Below are positions 15,736 to 25,480 of a stretch of DNA of 64,000 nucleotides, piece by piece. Position 1 is the stretch's first letter, and the number at the start of each line of letters is the position of its first letter. Source of the stretch: Edaphobacter sp. 12200R-103 (lineage in GTDB: Bacteria > Acidobacteriota > Terriglobia > Terriglobales > Acidobacteriaceae); NCBI RefSeq assembly GCF_010093025.1, contig NZ_CP048114.1:2356001-2420000 (forward strand). The letters run 5' to 3'. The notes beneath the pieces are model-generated. The model was not told the DNA's origin and did no database searches. It saw nothing but the letters and a program-made list of their open reading frames with translations. A program made the translations under genes and the position numbers.

Positions 15736-16908
15736 TCAGCCCAGACGAAGCTGCGGGGTCGCGCCGAGAGTGTCCGGAGCAAATTTACCTGTAACAAACT
15801 TTGGCCATGCTGCCGCCGCAATCATCGCGGCGTTATCGGTGGATAGTGCAACCGACGGAAACGCGATGGGCAGTCCTCGCCTGTCTGCCTCCGCCTGGAA
15901 CCGCCGACGCAGTTCACTGTTCGCCGCGACGCCTCCTGAGACGACGATGCCCCTGGCCCCGAAGGTCTCGGCGGCAGCGAAGGTCTGGCGAAGCAGGTTG
16001 CCGACGACGGCGTGTTGAAACGACGCAATCAGGTTCAGCGTCTCGGAATCGCACAACAACGCGGCTTCTTCCGATCGCGGCCCCCACTCAGGGTGTTGCG
16101 CCAGCTCCCTGCGGCGGGCTTCCACATGCTCACGCATCCCGTGGGTCTCGATATAGCGCAGCACCGCCGTCTTGATGCCGCTGAAGGAGAAGTCGAAGCG
16201 GACCTCGTCTGCCGGGCCTCCCTCCCGGTGCCCTCGGGGTTTGATCCTGCTGAAACGGAAAGCGACAGCGTCAGGATTTCCTTTTTTCGCCAGTGAATCG
16301 ATCCAGGGACCTCCGGGGTAACCCAGGCCCAGCAGCTTGGCGACCTTGTCGTAGGCCTCCCCCGCTGCGTCATCCACGGTGCGGCCCACATTGCGGTAGC
16401 TCCAAGCGCCCTCTTCTCCAACATTGGCCAGGTACAGATGGGTGTGTCCGCCCGAGACCACCAGAGCGAGCAGCGGCAGTTCCATGGAGGCTGCCCCGGA
16501 CTGGCGAGCCTCCATCAGCACGGCGTGGATGTGTCCCTCGAGGTGGTTCACCCCGATCAGCGGCTTACCCAGGCCGAAGCTCAGCGCCTTTGCATAGGTG
16601 ATTCCTACCAGCAGCGCGCCAGCCAACCCCGGACCTTCCGTGACAGCGATGGCGTCAAGATCGTCGAAGCTCACCTGCGCCTGCTTCATGGCAGCGCGAA
16701 CCACCGGAACCACGTTCCTGAGATGCTCACGCGAGGCCAACTCGGGCACGACGCCACCATAGTTGGCATGCAGGTTCATCTGCGAGGCGACGATGTTCGA
16801 CAACGCATCGCCTCCGGCGCGGACGACCGCTGCTGCCGTTTCGTCACAGGAGCTCTCGATCCCCAGGATCAGGCCGGTCTGCTTCACGTCCCGCTCATTC
16901 ACGCGCAT
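15736..16908 (-). CDS. tsaD: tRNA N6-adenosine threonylcarbamoyltransferase
   Basis: A 390-residue Kae1/TsaD ATPase: ILGIESSCDETAAAVV at the N-terminus, iron-binding histidines in NHLEGHIHAVL, and the glycine-rich VSGGVAANSELRRR near the end. With TsaB, TsaE and TsaC it makes t6A37 in tRNAs decoding ANN codons. Start ATG 16908 leaves 22 bases to the divergent cca gene. A longer start at 16974 would overlap cca and is unlikely. Confidence 0.94.
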   Translation of the reverse strand: MRVNERDVKQTGLILGIESSCDETAAAVVRAGGDALSNIVASQMNLHANYGGVVPELASREHLRNVVPVVRAAMKQAQVSFDDLDAIAVTEGPGLAGALLVGITYAKALSFGLGKPLIGVNHLEGHIHAVLMEARQSGAASMELPLLALVVSGGHTHLYLANVGEEGAWSYRNVGRTVDDAAGEAYDKVAKLLGLGYPGGPWIDSLAKKGNPDAVAFRFSRIKPRGHREGGPADEVRFDFSFSGIKTAVLRYIETHGMREHVEARRRELAQHPEWGPRSEEAALLCDSETLNLIASFQHAVVGNLLRQTFAAAETFGARGIVVSGGVAANSELRRRFQAEADRRGLPIAFPSVALSTDNAAMIAAAAWPKFVTGKFAPDTLGATPQLRLG

Positions 16909-16930
16909 GTCTTTATCATAGGGGAGCAGG

Positions 16931-18316
16931 ATGGCCACATCTGAAAACCCGCAGTACCTTGCAGCGCGCAACATCGCGAAAACCCTACGCGCTGCAGGCC
17001 ACCAGGCCTATCTGGCCGGCGGTTGCGTGCGCGATCTTCTGCTGGGGGTTGCGCCAAAGGACTACGACGTCGCCACTTCCGCAACTCCCGATGTGGTGCT
17101 GTCCCTCTTTCCTAAAAAGAAGGCCCTGACCGTTGGGGCGCACTTCGGAGTGGTGCTCGTCTGCGAGCCCGACGACGCTGCAACGGAAATTGCCACGTTT
17201 CGCAACGACGGCGTCTACAGCGACGGCCGGCGCCCCGACTCCGTGCGTTTCTCGACCGACGCCCGCGAAGATGTTCGCCGCCGCGACTTCACCATCAACG
17301 GCATGCTGCTCGATCCGGAGATCTACGATCGCACCGGAGATGCGGCCCAGGCGACGCTGGACTTCGTCGGCGGGCGGGACGACCTGGATGCAAAGATCGT
17401 CCGCGCCATCGGCGATCCCAGCCTGCGTTTTACAGAAGACAAGCTGCGCATGCTGCGCGCGGTTCGCTTCGCCGCACGGCTGGGGTTCACCATCGAACCC
17501 GCTACGGCAGCCGCCATCCATCAACTCGCCGGCCAGATCAACGTCGTCAGTCCGGAGCGCATTCGCGATGAGCTGACCCTGATCCTTACAGAAGGCAACG
17601 CCCGCCGTGGATTCGAGCTGCTCGACCAGTTGGGACTGCTCCCACATATCCTCCCCGAGATCACAAAGCTGCACGGCGTTCAGCAGCCACCGGAGTACCA
17701 CCCTGAGGGCGACGTCTGGATCCATACGTTGCTTCTGCTGGAAAAGCTGCCCGCGAGTGCATCCGCCACCCTGGCCTGGGGAGCGTTGCTTCACGACGTC
17801 GGCAAGCCTGCGACCTTTCGCGCGCCCGATCCGAACAACCCGAAGGACAGAATTCGCTTCAACGGGCACGTCGAGGTGGGGGTTCGCATCTCGGAAGAGA
17901 TCCTCTCGCGGCTGCGTTTTTCAAACGAAGATACTGCCCAGATCACGGCCCTTGTGAAGAATCACATGCGCTTTGGCGACGTGCCGCATATGCGCGAAGC
18001 CACGCTCAAGCGTTTTCTGCGCCTGCCGGAGTTCGGCGAGCATCTTGCTCTGCATCGCATGGACTGTCTTTCCTCTCACGGTGACCTGAGTCTCTACGAG
18101 TTTGCAAAAGAGAGATACGAGAACACCCCGCCGGAGTCCATCCAGCCGAAGCTTCTGCTCACCGGGAGGGAATTGATCGCAGCGGGATATGCCCCCGGAC
18201 CTCGTTTCAAAAAGATGCTGGAAGCCGCGGAGGACGCGCAACTGGAAGGCGAGGTCCACACCTCTGCCGAGGCTCTCCGCTTGGTGCGGGATCGTTTCGG
18301 TGCGCCTGCAAAATAG
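16931..18316 (+). CDS. cca: CCA tRNA nucleotidyltransferase / poly(A) polymerase family with HD domain
   Basis: A 461-residue class II nucleotidyltransferase: AYLAGGCVRDLLLGVAPKDYD with the metal-binding DxD, RRDFTINGM, an RNA-binding helical domain, and an HD-type phosphohydrolase motif GALLHDVGKPATFR. It adds or repairs CCA ends of tRNA; some relatives are poly(A) polymerases, and I cannot separate A-adding from CCA-adding by eye. It is divergent from tsaD, another tRNA enzyme. Confidence 0.9.
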   Translation: MATSENPQYLAARNIAKTLRAAGHQAYLAGGCVRDLLLGVAPKDYDVATSATPDVVLSLFPKKKALTVGAHFGVVLVCEPDDAATEIATFRNDGVYSDGRRPDSVRFSTDAREDVRRRDFTINGMLLDPEIYDRTGDAAQATLDFVGGRDDLDAKIVRAIGDPSLRFTEDKLRMLRAVRFAARLGFTIEPATAAAIHQLAGQINVVSPERIRDELTLILTEGNARRGFELLDQLGLLPHILPEITKLHGVQQPPEYHPEGDVWIHTLLLLEKLPASASATLAWGALLHDVGKPATFRAPDPNNPKDRIRFNGHVEVGVRISEEILSRLRFSNEDTAQITALVKNHMRFGDVPHMREATLKRFLRLPEFGEHLALHRMDCLSSHGDLSLYEFAKERYENTPPESIQPKLLLTGRELIAAGYAPGPRFKKMLEAAEDAQLEGEVHTSAEALRLVRDRFGAPAK

Positions 18317-18358
18317 GTGAGCGTCTTCTGCACCTCCGCCTTCGTCCATCCTTTAGAT

Positions 18359-19678
18359 ATGCATCTTTCTTTTCGTCCTTTCGTCCTGGCGCTGCTGCTA
18401 TGTCCCTCGCTGCCTGCCGCAGTCATCGGGTCCAGCAAACCGGCTGAGTCTATTACGGAGGCTCGCATCGCCCAGCTTCTACCTGGAAGCCGCGCGGCCT
18501 GGACCGAATATCTCCATCGCTCGCAGCGGCAGATGCAAACGGATCGGACGCAACTTGCCGCCGAGCGCAAGCCGGGTGTTCCTGTTCCGCCTCTTCCCAA
18601 AGAGAGTAGCGCCGCTCGAAGCATGCCGCTCAACAAACCATCCGCGTGGTATGGCTCCGCTGAAGCGCAGCATATCGCCGATGTCATCGTCAGCTTTCAG
18701 ACGCCCGCAGGTGGATGGAGTAAGAACCTCGACATGACCGGACCAAAGCGCCTGAAGGGCCAAAGCTATGCGCCGGACAACCTGAACAAGCATCCTTCGC
18801 CGGAGGACTTCGACACCCCACGCGATCCCGACTGGAACTACGTCGGCACACTCGATAACGACGCCACCACAACCGAGATTCGGTTTCTCGCAATGGTCGC
18901 TGCAACGAATCCCACCCACGCAGAGGCATACCGCGCCAGCATCCTGAGGGGGATTCACTACCTTCTGGCGGCACAGTTCCCAAACGGAGGCTGGCCGCAG
19001 GTGTGGCCACTCGAAGGCGGGTATCACGATGCCATTACCTACAACGATGATGCGGTGACAGAGGCTGCCGAGGTTCTCCGGGATGTCTCTACCGGCCAGC
19101 CGCCCTACACTTTTGTGCCTGTCGAACTTCGCCGGCAGTCCGCGGCGGCAGTACGACAGGCCCTCGACTGCATTCTGGCCACGCAGGTCCGCAGCCACGG
19201 CAGACTGACGATCTGGGCCCAGCAGCATGATGCACTGACGCTTGCCCCCACCACGGCCCGCAACTACGAGCCTGCCGCGCTGGCCACAGGAGAAAGCGCC
19301 CACTTGCTGCTGTACCTGATGCATCTTTCCACTCCATCTCCGCGAGTGCTCGCAGCAGTTCAGGCAGGAGTTGCATGGTTTCGAGCAAATGCGATCTACG
19401 GCGAGGAGTGGTCCGGAGGGCGCGATACTCCCGGTGGACGCCACCTTTCGCCGGCCTCCGGCGCTGGTCCCTTGTGGGCACGCGACTACTCCATCGAGAC
19501 GGAGCGGCCCATCTTCGGAGATCGCGACAAGACCCTGCACGATGATGTTGCCGATCTCTCCGCGGAACGAAGGAACGGATACCAGTGGTACGGCAGCAGC
19601 CCGCAGGGAGTGCTGGACGCCTATACCTCCTGGGAGAAAGAGCATCTTCCGGCAGCCCATGCATCTAAGGTTCAATGA
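18359..19678 (+). CDS. pelA: Pectate lyase, polysaccharide lyase family 10
   Basis: A secreted protein of 439 residues with signal peptide MHLSFRPFVLALLLCPSLP. Family features are AEAQHIADVIVSFQTPAGGWSKN, LDNDATTTEIRFLA, and PNGGWPQVWPLEGGYHDAITYND. PL10 enzymes cleave polygalacturonate by beta-elimination in the periplasm or outside the cell. The frame extends to 18317 but the signal peptide favours ATG 18359. Its stop overlaps the following amine oxidase start (ATGA). Plant cell-wall breakdown fits a soil acidobacterium. Confidence 0.88.
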   Translation: MHLSFRPFVLALLLCPSLPAAVIGSSKPAESITEARIAQLLPGSRAAWTEYLHRSQRQMQTDRTQLAAERKPGVPVPPLPKESSAARSMPLNKPSAWYGSAEAQHIADVIVSFQTPAGGWSKNLDMTGPKRLKGQSYAPDNLNKHPSPEDFDTPRDPDWNYVGTLDNDATTTEIRFLAMVAATNPTHAEAYRASILRGIHYLLAAQFPNGGWPQVWPLEGGYHDAITYNDDAVTEAAEVLRDVSTGQPPYTFVPVELRRQSAAAVRQALDCILATQVRSHGRLTIWAQQHDALTLAPTTARNYEPAALATGESAHLLLYLMHLSTPSPRVLAAVQAGVAWFRANAIYGEEWSGGRDTPGGRHLSPASGAGPLWARDYSIETERPIFGDRDKTLHDDVADLSAERRNGYQWYGSSPQGVLDAYTSWEKEHLPAAHASKVQ

Positions 19679-20970
19679 TCGACAATGAGATTCTGATCAT
19701 CGGGGCCGGCATCGCCGGCCTTACGGCCGCACGCAGACTCGCAGAAGCGGGACGAAAGGTCACTGTCGTTGAGGCGCGTGAACGCGTCGGCGGGCGCATC
19801 TTTACTCATCATGTTGCAGACGAGGCCATCGAGTTGGGAGCCGAGTTCGTGCACGGGCGCCCGCCGGAGCTTCTGGCCCTCATCGCAGAGACGGGCGCCG
19901 ACCTCTACGAGCGGAACGGAAGCAGTGGATGTTTTCGCAATGGCGTACTGGAGCGGTGCGACACGCCGACTGCGGACTTTGAACTGCTCGAAAAGCTGAC
20001 GAATCCCCCCGAGCCCGATGTCAGCTTCGCCCAATATCTCTCCACGATCGAGGTAGACGAATCCCGGAAGGTGTCCCTCACAAACTTTGTCGAGGGCTTC
20101 AACGCAGCCGATGCTGCACAGATCAGCGCGGCAGCACTCGGAGCGCAGCAGAAGGCCGAGGACTCCATCGAAGGCGATCGAGCCTTTTCGCTGCCCGGCG
20201 GTTACGATCGGCTGGTGCAATATCTCGCCAGCCGTACCGAGGCGCTCGGCGGGCACATTTACCTCAATCTTCCTGTTCGCGAGATTCGCTGGAGCAGGTC
20301 GGCGATACGTGTGACTGCCGGCGAGAGAACGTTCACGGCGTCAAGTGCAGTCGTGACTCTGCCACTGGGAGTTCTTCAAGCGGAAGAAGTAGCAATTACA
20401 CCCCGGCCCGAGCAGATCTTCCTTGCCGCATCCCGGATGCGGATGGGACACGCTCTCCGCTTCACGCTGCAGTTCCGAGAGCCGTTCTGGAAGACACTTT
20501 CGCCATCCCCCATCGAGGACCTGAGCTTCCTCTTCAGCTTTGGCGAGATGCCTCCCGTCTGGTGGACCACGCATCCGCATCCGACCGCGCTACTGACAGG
20601 CTGGGTCGGGGGTCCACGCTCCGCATCCTTGTCGCGACTTTCTAATAAAGAATTAGCAGAGCGGGCCTGCATGGTCCTCGCAAAGACCTTTTCGATGGCG
20701 TTCACAGAAGTTCACAAACTTTTGCTAGGCTGCTATGCGCACAACTGGAGCAGCGATCCATTCGCCCTGGGCGCTTACAGCTACGTAGGCGTCGGAGGGC
20801 TGGACGCTTCCCATCAGCTCTCAGAACCCGTCGAAGACACGCTGTTCTTTGCCGGGGAGCACACCGATATCACCGCAAACTGGGGCACAGTTCATGCCGC
20901 TGTCCGTTCGGGATTGCGCGCGGCAGATCAGATCCTCGATCGCTCTTCCTGCCCCATCGCCAGTAACTGA
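19675..20970 (+). CDS. FAD-dependent amine oxidase family protein
   Basis: A 431-residue flavoprotein: dinucleotide-binding IIGAGIAGLTAARRLAEAG, then VVEARERVGGRI, LPGGYDRLVQYL, and the C-terminal LFFAGEHTDITANWGTVHAAVRSGLRAA. This is the flavin-containing monoamine/polyamine oxidase group. Substrate unknown. Translation is probably coupled to pelA through an ATGA overlap. Its 3' end overlaps the 3' end of the convergent DUF72 gene by 43 bases. Confidence 0.88.
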   Translation: MIDNEILIIGAGIAGLTAARRLAEAGRKVTVVEARERVGGRIFTHHVADEAIELGAEFVHGRPPELLALIAETGADLYERNGSSGCFRNGVLERCDTPTADFELLEKLTNPPEPDVSFAQYLSTIEVDESRKVSLTNFVEGFNAADAAQISAAALGAQQKAEDSIEGDRAFSLPGGYDRLVQYLASRTEALGGHIYLNLPVREIRWSRSAIRVTAGERTFTASSAVVTLPLGVLQAEEVAITPRPEQIFLAASRMRMGHALRFTLQFREPFWKTLSPSPIEDLSFLFSFGEMPPVWWTTHPHPTALLTGWVGGPRSASLSRLSNKELAERACMVLAKTFSMAFTEVHKLLLGCYAHNWSSDPFALGAYSYVGVGGLDASHQLSEPVEDTLFFAGEHTDITANWGTVHAAVRSGLRAADQILDRSSCPIASN

Positions 20971-21899
20971 TCGACTCGCTTGCGTAGCGCGGCTGCATCG
21001 AATGGCGCCCGTACCTTCGCGTCGTTATCGAAGTAGACGTAGACATCGCGCGGCGTAACGCAGGCGCGACTGCTGTGGACACATCGGCCCTCGGCCTGCT
21101 CCCCACAAGCCCATGTGACGACACGCTGCGCCCACTCCTCCATCGCGACGCCCTCGTATCCGCTGGCGTAGAGCACCTCCGATCCGTGCAGGCGGCAATA
21201 AACGAAATCGGAGCTAACGTCCATCAGCAGCGGCCACTCCACCGTATCTGCTATCACAAGTCCGACGTCATGTTCGCGCAACAGATCGATAAACTCCGGG
21301 ACCGCGAAGCTCTCATCGCGAATCTCCACACAATGACGTAGCGGAGCGTCCTTTCGTACCCGAAACCCTGGATCTTCCCGAAGGCGTTCCGCATGTCTCC
21401 GCATCAGTGCAGCAGCCTCGCGATGCGACCGTGGCAGCAGGCGAAAGAAGGCTTCAAAACGCGCGGGATCAAAACGCATCTGCGGAGAGAACTGCCAGAG
21501 GAAAGGCCCCAGTTTCGTACCCAACCGCAAGACTCCGCTTCCGAAGAAGTTCGCCAGTGGGATCTGAACCTCCTTCAGTTTGAGCATGTGCGTGATGAAA
21601 CGCGATCCCTTGACCGAAAACATAAAGCCATCCGGAGTCTGTGCGGCCCAATCTGAAAAGCTCTTTGGATGTTGCAGGGAGTAGAAGGTCCCGTTGATCT
21701 CTACCGTATCGAAGCTTTGCGCTGCAAACTCCAGCTCCCTCCGCTGCTGCAGTCCTTTGGGATAGAAGACGCCACGCCACCCGGCATACCGCCAGCCGGA
21801 GATCCCGATCCTGATGCGCCCAAGGGGCTGTTCTGCGCGCACGGCTTTATTCATGTCCGAATTGGATGCGGATTCAGGAGCGTCGTGCGTAACCGTCAC
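20928..21899 (-). CDS. DUF72 (YecE) family protein
   Basis: A TIM-barrel protein with IRIGISGWRYAGWRGVFYP, FDTVEINGTFYSLQ, FSVKGSRFITHM, CVEIRDESF and VYVYFDNDAKVRAPFDA, all typical of DUF72. Function is unknown. The start could be 21899 or the internal ATG at 21854, since the first 25 residues look non-conserved. It is 323 residues with the longer start. Its last 43 bases overlap the amine oxidase gene on the other strand. Confidence 0.88.
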   Translation of the reverse strand: MTVTHDAPESASNSDMNKAVRAEQPLGRIRIGISGWRYAGWRGVFYPKGLQQRRELEFAAQSFDTVEINGTFYSLQHPKSFSDWAAQTPDGFMFSVKGSRFITHMLKLKEVQIPLANFFGSGVLRLGTKLGPFLWQFSPQMRFDPARFEAFFRLLPRSHREAAALMRRHAERLREDPGFRVRKDAPLRHCVEIRDESFAVPEFIDLLREHDVGLVIADTVEWPLLMDVSSDFVYCRLHGSEVLYASGYEGVAMEEWAQRVVTWACGEQAEGRCVHSSRACVTPRDVYVYFDNDAKVRAPFDAAALRKRVDQLLAMGQEERSRI

Positions 21900-21940
21900 G
21901 TATCAGCAACGTGCATTTATGGTGTAGCATCTCACCAAAT

Positions 21941-24900
21941 ATGGACGTCCCACGCCCCCTGCTCAATACGCCCCGTGACCGCACGTCTGATACCCAGATC
22001 ACGCTCGATGGCGTCTCGGTTCCTGCCCGTGCAGGCGATTTTCTGATTGACCTGATCAATGACTATCGCAGCGAGAACCGGCAGAAGCCGCTGCCGCAGG
22101 TGTGTTATTTGCCACAGATGGGACCGATCGAAAGCTGCGATACCTGCATGGTCGAGGTAGACGGTCAATTGACCCGCGCCTGCGGGAACCGTATCACGGC
22201 AGGGATGAACGTCGTCACTGCAGGAATAGCAGTCGACATCGCCCAGCGCGAAGCCTTCGATCGTATTCTCCAGAATCACGATCTCTACTGCACGGTCTGC
22301 GACAACAACAACCAGAACTGCACCATCCATAACACCACTGCAGTGCTGGATGTGAAACATCAGGCCCGGCCCTTCACCCGCAAGCCCTACCCGCAGGACC
22401 ACTCCAATGCCTTCTACCGTTACGACCCGGACCAGTGCATTCTCTGCGGTCGATGCGTCGAAGCCTGCCAGAACGTCCAGGTCAACGAGACCCTGACAAT
22501 CAATTGGGAGAGCGAGCATCCGCGCGTGCTATGGGACGGCGGAGAAAGGATCGACGGCTCCTCGTGCGTCTCCTGCGGCCATTGCGTCAACGTCTGCCCG
22601 TGCAATGCACTGATGGAAAAATCCATGCTCGGTCATGCCGGCTATCTCACCAACCTTCCTTCGAACGTGTTGGATGAGATGATCGACGTGGTCAAAGCAA
22701 TCGAACCTCCGATTGGTTACGGCCCTATCCTGGCCCTGTCCGACATCGAATCGGAGATGCGCCATGCCCGCGTGAAGCGCACCAAGACTGTCTGCACCTA
22801 TTGCGCGGTGGGCTGCAGCTTCGAGGTCTGGACCCGCGACCGGCACATCCTGAAGATGGAACCCACGCACGGCCCTGCGAACGGCATCTCCACCTGCATC
22901 AAGGGCAAGTTCGCCTGGGGCCATATCAACTCCGACGACCGCCTTGTAAAGCCCCTGCTGCGTAAGGGAGACAGCTTCGTTGAGATCTCCTGGGACGAGG
23001 CCCTCGATCTGATCCAGCAGAAATTCACCGAGGCCCAGCAGAAGCACGGCCCCGACGCGCTCGCCTTTATCGCCTCTTCCAAGTGCACCAACGAAGAGAG
23101 CTACCTGATGCAGAAACTCGCGCGCGCCGTGATTGGAACCAACAATATCGACAACTGCGCGCGCTACTGCCAGAACCCTGCGACTACCGGACTGCAGCGC
23201 ACCGTCGGCTATGGCGCAGATTCCGGTTCCATCGCCGACATCGAGCGTGCGGGGCTCGTCGTCATCATTGGAGCCAACCCAGCCGAAAATCATCCCGTCC
23301 TTGCTACACGGGTCAAACGCTCGCACAAGTTCCGTGGCCAACGCCTCATCGTCGCCGACCTGCGCCGGCACGAGATGGCTGAGCGCGCCGATATCTTCAT
23401 GCGGCCCAATCCTTCGACCGACGCAGTCTGGCTGAATGGCGTCGCAAAATACATCCTCGATCAGAATCTCCATAACGCTGAGTTCATTAACAAGTGGGTT
23501 CATCATTTCGATGAATTCAAGAAGTCTCTGGAACCCTTCACTCTGGAGTACACCGAGCGCATCGCCGGGATCCCGCGCGATACCCTCGTCACGGTCGCCA
23601 ACGAGATCGCCGCGGCCGACGGCGTCTGCATCCTCTTCGCCATGGGCGTCACCCAACACACCGGAGGCTCCGATACCGCGACCGCCATCTCCAATCTCCT
23701 TCTGCTGACCGGCAACTACATGCGACCCGCAGCCGGAGCCTATCCTCTACGCGGACATAACAACGTGCAGGGAGCAAGCGACTTCGGCTCCATGCCAAAC
23801 GTCTACTCCGGCTACCAGAAGGTCGATGACGAGGAGGTTCGGGCGAAGTTTGAAGCAGCCTGGGGAGTGACCCTGCCCACCCGGCCCGGCAAGGACAACC
23901 ACCAGATGATCGACGCCATCATCGAGGGATCGCTGAAGGTCCTCTACATCAAGGGCGAAGACACCATCACCTCCGACTCCAACGCCAACTATGTTGCGGA
24001 GGCATTCTCGCGGCTGGACTTTTTTGTCGTTCAGGACATCAACTTCTCCGAGACCTGCCGCTACGCCGATCTCGTGCTGCCCGCCGCGGCCTCGCTTGAG
24101 AAGGACGGCACCTTCGTCTCGACCGAGCGCCGCATTCAGCGCATCTACAAGGCCCTCGAACCCCTCGGGGAATCCAAAGCAGACTGGGAGATCCTTCAAT
24201 TGATCGCCAACCGACTTGGGGCGAACTGGAAGTACAAACACCCCTCCGACGTCATGGACGAGATTGCTTCGGTAACGCCTCTCTTTGCCGGCGTCACCTA
24301 TGAGCATCTCGAGGGCTTCAGGAGCCTGCAGTGGCCGGTAGCCGCCGATGGAACGGACACCCCCCTGCTCTTCAAAGACAAGTTCCACTTCCCGGATGGA
24401 AAGGCGCGGTTTTATCCCATCCAATACATTCCTCCGTCGGAGGAGCGAAACGAGACCTTTGACCTGCACCTCAATAACGGCCGCCTTCTCGAACACTTCG
24501 AACAGGGTTCCATGACGCGTCGAACCCCGGGCATCCACGCCATGACGCCGGATAACTTCGTAGAAGTCTCGCCGGAACTCGCCAGTGAGCGTGGAATCAC
24601 CACAGGTTGTCATGTCCGGCTTCGCTCTCCTTACGGCGAGGTGCGCGTTCAGGCTCTGGTCACCGACCGCGTTCAGGGCAAACAGCTCTATATGCCTTTG
24701 AACTCCGTCGACGAACCGGTTAATCGCCTCACCGGCAGCCATACCGATCGAACGACGCACACCCCGGCGTACAAGGAGGCCGCCGTCAGCATGACCATTC
24801 TCCCCAATCAGTCTGCACAGCAGAACAAGGGACCGCTGCCGCGTGGAAACTTCCGCTTCGGCAAGCGGACTCCGCAGAATGGCGTGGAGATTGAGCGCAA

Positions 24901-24979
24901 GTGGGCCCGTCCGGACTACTATCTACCTGGAACGAAAGAGAGCGACCGCCTGGTGCAGATCGAGACGACGAGAGTTTAA
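21941..24979 (+). CDS. Molybdopterin oxidoreductase annotated as formate dehydrogenase alpha (YjgC/YrhE type)
   Basis: A 1012-residue protein. Residues ~18-100 are a NuoG-like 2Fe-2S domain (Cys55, 66, 69, 81), followed by an HxxxCxxC cluster near 113-127, two ferredoxin 4Fe-4S motifs (166-176 and 209-219), then the molybdopterin domain with cluster motif CTYCAVGC. The catalytic cysteine is Cys410 in CARYCQNPATTG. In FdhF-type formate dehydrogenases this residue is followed by a catalytic His; here it is Gln, as I recall for Bacillus YjgC/YrhE. The next gene is DUF1641, the same pairing as in Bacillus. I chose ATG 21941; ribosome site is weak. Confidence 0.88.
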   Translation: MDVPRPLLNTPRDRTSDTQITLDGVSVPARAGDFLIDLINDYRSENRQKPLPQVCYLPQMGPIESCDTCMVEVDGQLTRACGNRITAGMNVVTAGIAVDIAQREAFDRILQNHDLYCTVCDNNNQNCTIHNTTAVLDVKHQARPFTRKPYPQDHSNAFYRYDPDQCILCGRCVEACQNVQVNETLTINWESEHPRVLWDGGERIDGSSCVSCGHCVNVCPCNALMEKSMLGHAGYLTNLPSNVLDEMIDVVKAIEPPIGYGPILALSDIESEMRHARVKRTKTVCTYCAVGCSFEVWTRDRHILKMEPTHGPANGISTCIKGKFAWGHINSDDRLVKPLLRKGDSFVEISWDEALDLIQQKFTEAQQKHGPDALAFIASSKCTNEESYLMQKLARAVIGTNNIDNCARYCQNPATTGLQRTVGYGADSGSIADIERAGLVVIIGANPAENHPVLATRVKRSHKFRGQRLIVADLRRHEMAERADIFMRPNPSTDAVWLNGVAKYILDQNLHNAEFINKWVHHFDEFKKSLEPFTLEYTERIAGIPRDTLVTVANEIAAADGVCILFAMGVTQHTGGSDTATAISNLLLLTGNYMRPAAGAYPLRGHNNVQGASDFGSMPNVYSGYQKVDDEEVRAKFEAAWGVTLPTRPGKDNHQMIDAIIEGSLKVLYIKGEDTITSDSNANYVAEAFSRLDFFVVQDINFSETCRYADLVLPAAASLEKDGTFVSTERRIQRIYKALEPLGESKADWEILQLIANRLGANWKYKHPSDVMDEIASVTPLFAGVTYEHLEGFRSLQWPVAADGTDTPLLFKDKFHFPDGKARFYPIQYIPPSEERNETFDLHLNNGRLLEHFEQGSMTRRTPGIHAMTPDNFVEVSPELASERGITTGCHVRLRSPYGEVRVQALVTDRVQGKQLYMPLNSVDEPVNRLTGSHTDRTTHTPAYKEAAVSMTILPNQSAQQNKGPLPRGNFRFGKRTPQNGVEIERKWARPDYYLPGTKESDRLVQIETTRV

Positions 24980-25021
24980 GGGTTGCCGCAGTTGATTGCA
25001 CTTGCTCAGAAAGGATCCTGG

Positions 25022-25480
25022 ATGGCCAATCCCATTAGCTTCAAGCCGCAGCCCGTTGATCCCCACCTGGAGTTGGAACAACGGCTCGCCCGTGCTCCGC
25101 GGAAACACGCCGAGGCGCTGCTGGTCGTCTACGACATCCTCGAGGCAGCGCACGAGAACGGCACCCTCGATGCAGTTCACGGACTGGTCTTTGCCCGCGA
25201 CAAGATTGCAGGACGGCTGGCCGAATACGCCGGAACTCCCGAAGGAAAGGCGGCGCTCCTCAACCTCCTCGAACTGGGCAAGGTGCTCGCTTCCCTTGAT
25301 CCAGAAGTCTTGGCCCCGCTGGTCGATTCCATGCAGAAGACCACCGGCGAGCATCGTCAGGAGAAGACTCCGCCCTCAACCTGGCAGCTTTTCCGTAGGG
25401 CAACCAGCGAAGATGGACGCCGTGGTCTGTCATTCCTCACGCTGTTCCTGACGAATCTGGGAAGGTCGCTCAAGCGTTGA
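25022..25480 (+). CDS. DUF1641 protein (YjgD/YrhD-like), partner of the molybdopterin oxidoreductase
   Basis: A 152-residue helical protein (LLVVYDILEAAHENGTLDAVHGLVF, GRLAEYAGTPEGKAALLNLLEL). DUF1641 proteins in Bacillus are encoded beside YjgC/YrhE formate dehydrogenase-like subunits and probably anchor or link them to the membrane quinone pool. ATG 25022 has AAAGGA eight bases upstream. No clear transmembrane helix is visible; the C-terminus is basic and could be amphipathic. The following GNAT gene overlaps its stop. Confidence 0.8.
   Translation: MANPISFKPQPVDPHLELEQRLARAPRKHAEALLVVYDILEAAHENGTLDAVHGLVFARDKIAGRLAEYAGTPEGKAALLNLLELGKVLASLDPEVLAPLVDSMQKTTGEHRQEKTPPSTWQLFRRATSEDGRRGLSFLTLFLTNLGRSLKR

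Noticed and set aside
22529..24760. Long minus-strand frames opposite the molybdopterin oxidoreductase
   Set aside because: Shadow frames of a gene with clear cluster and cofactor motifs.
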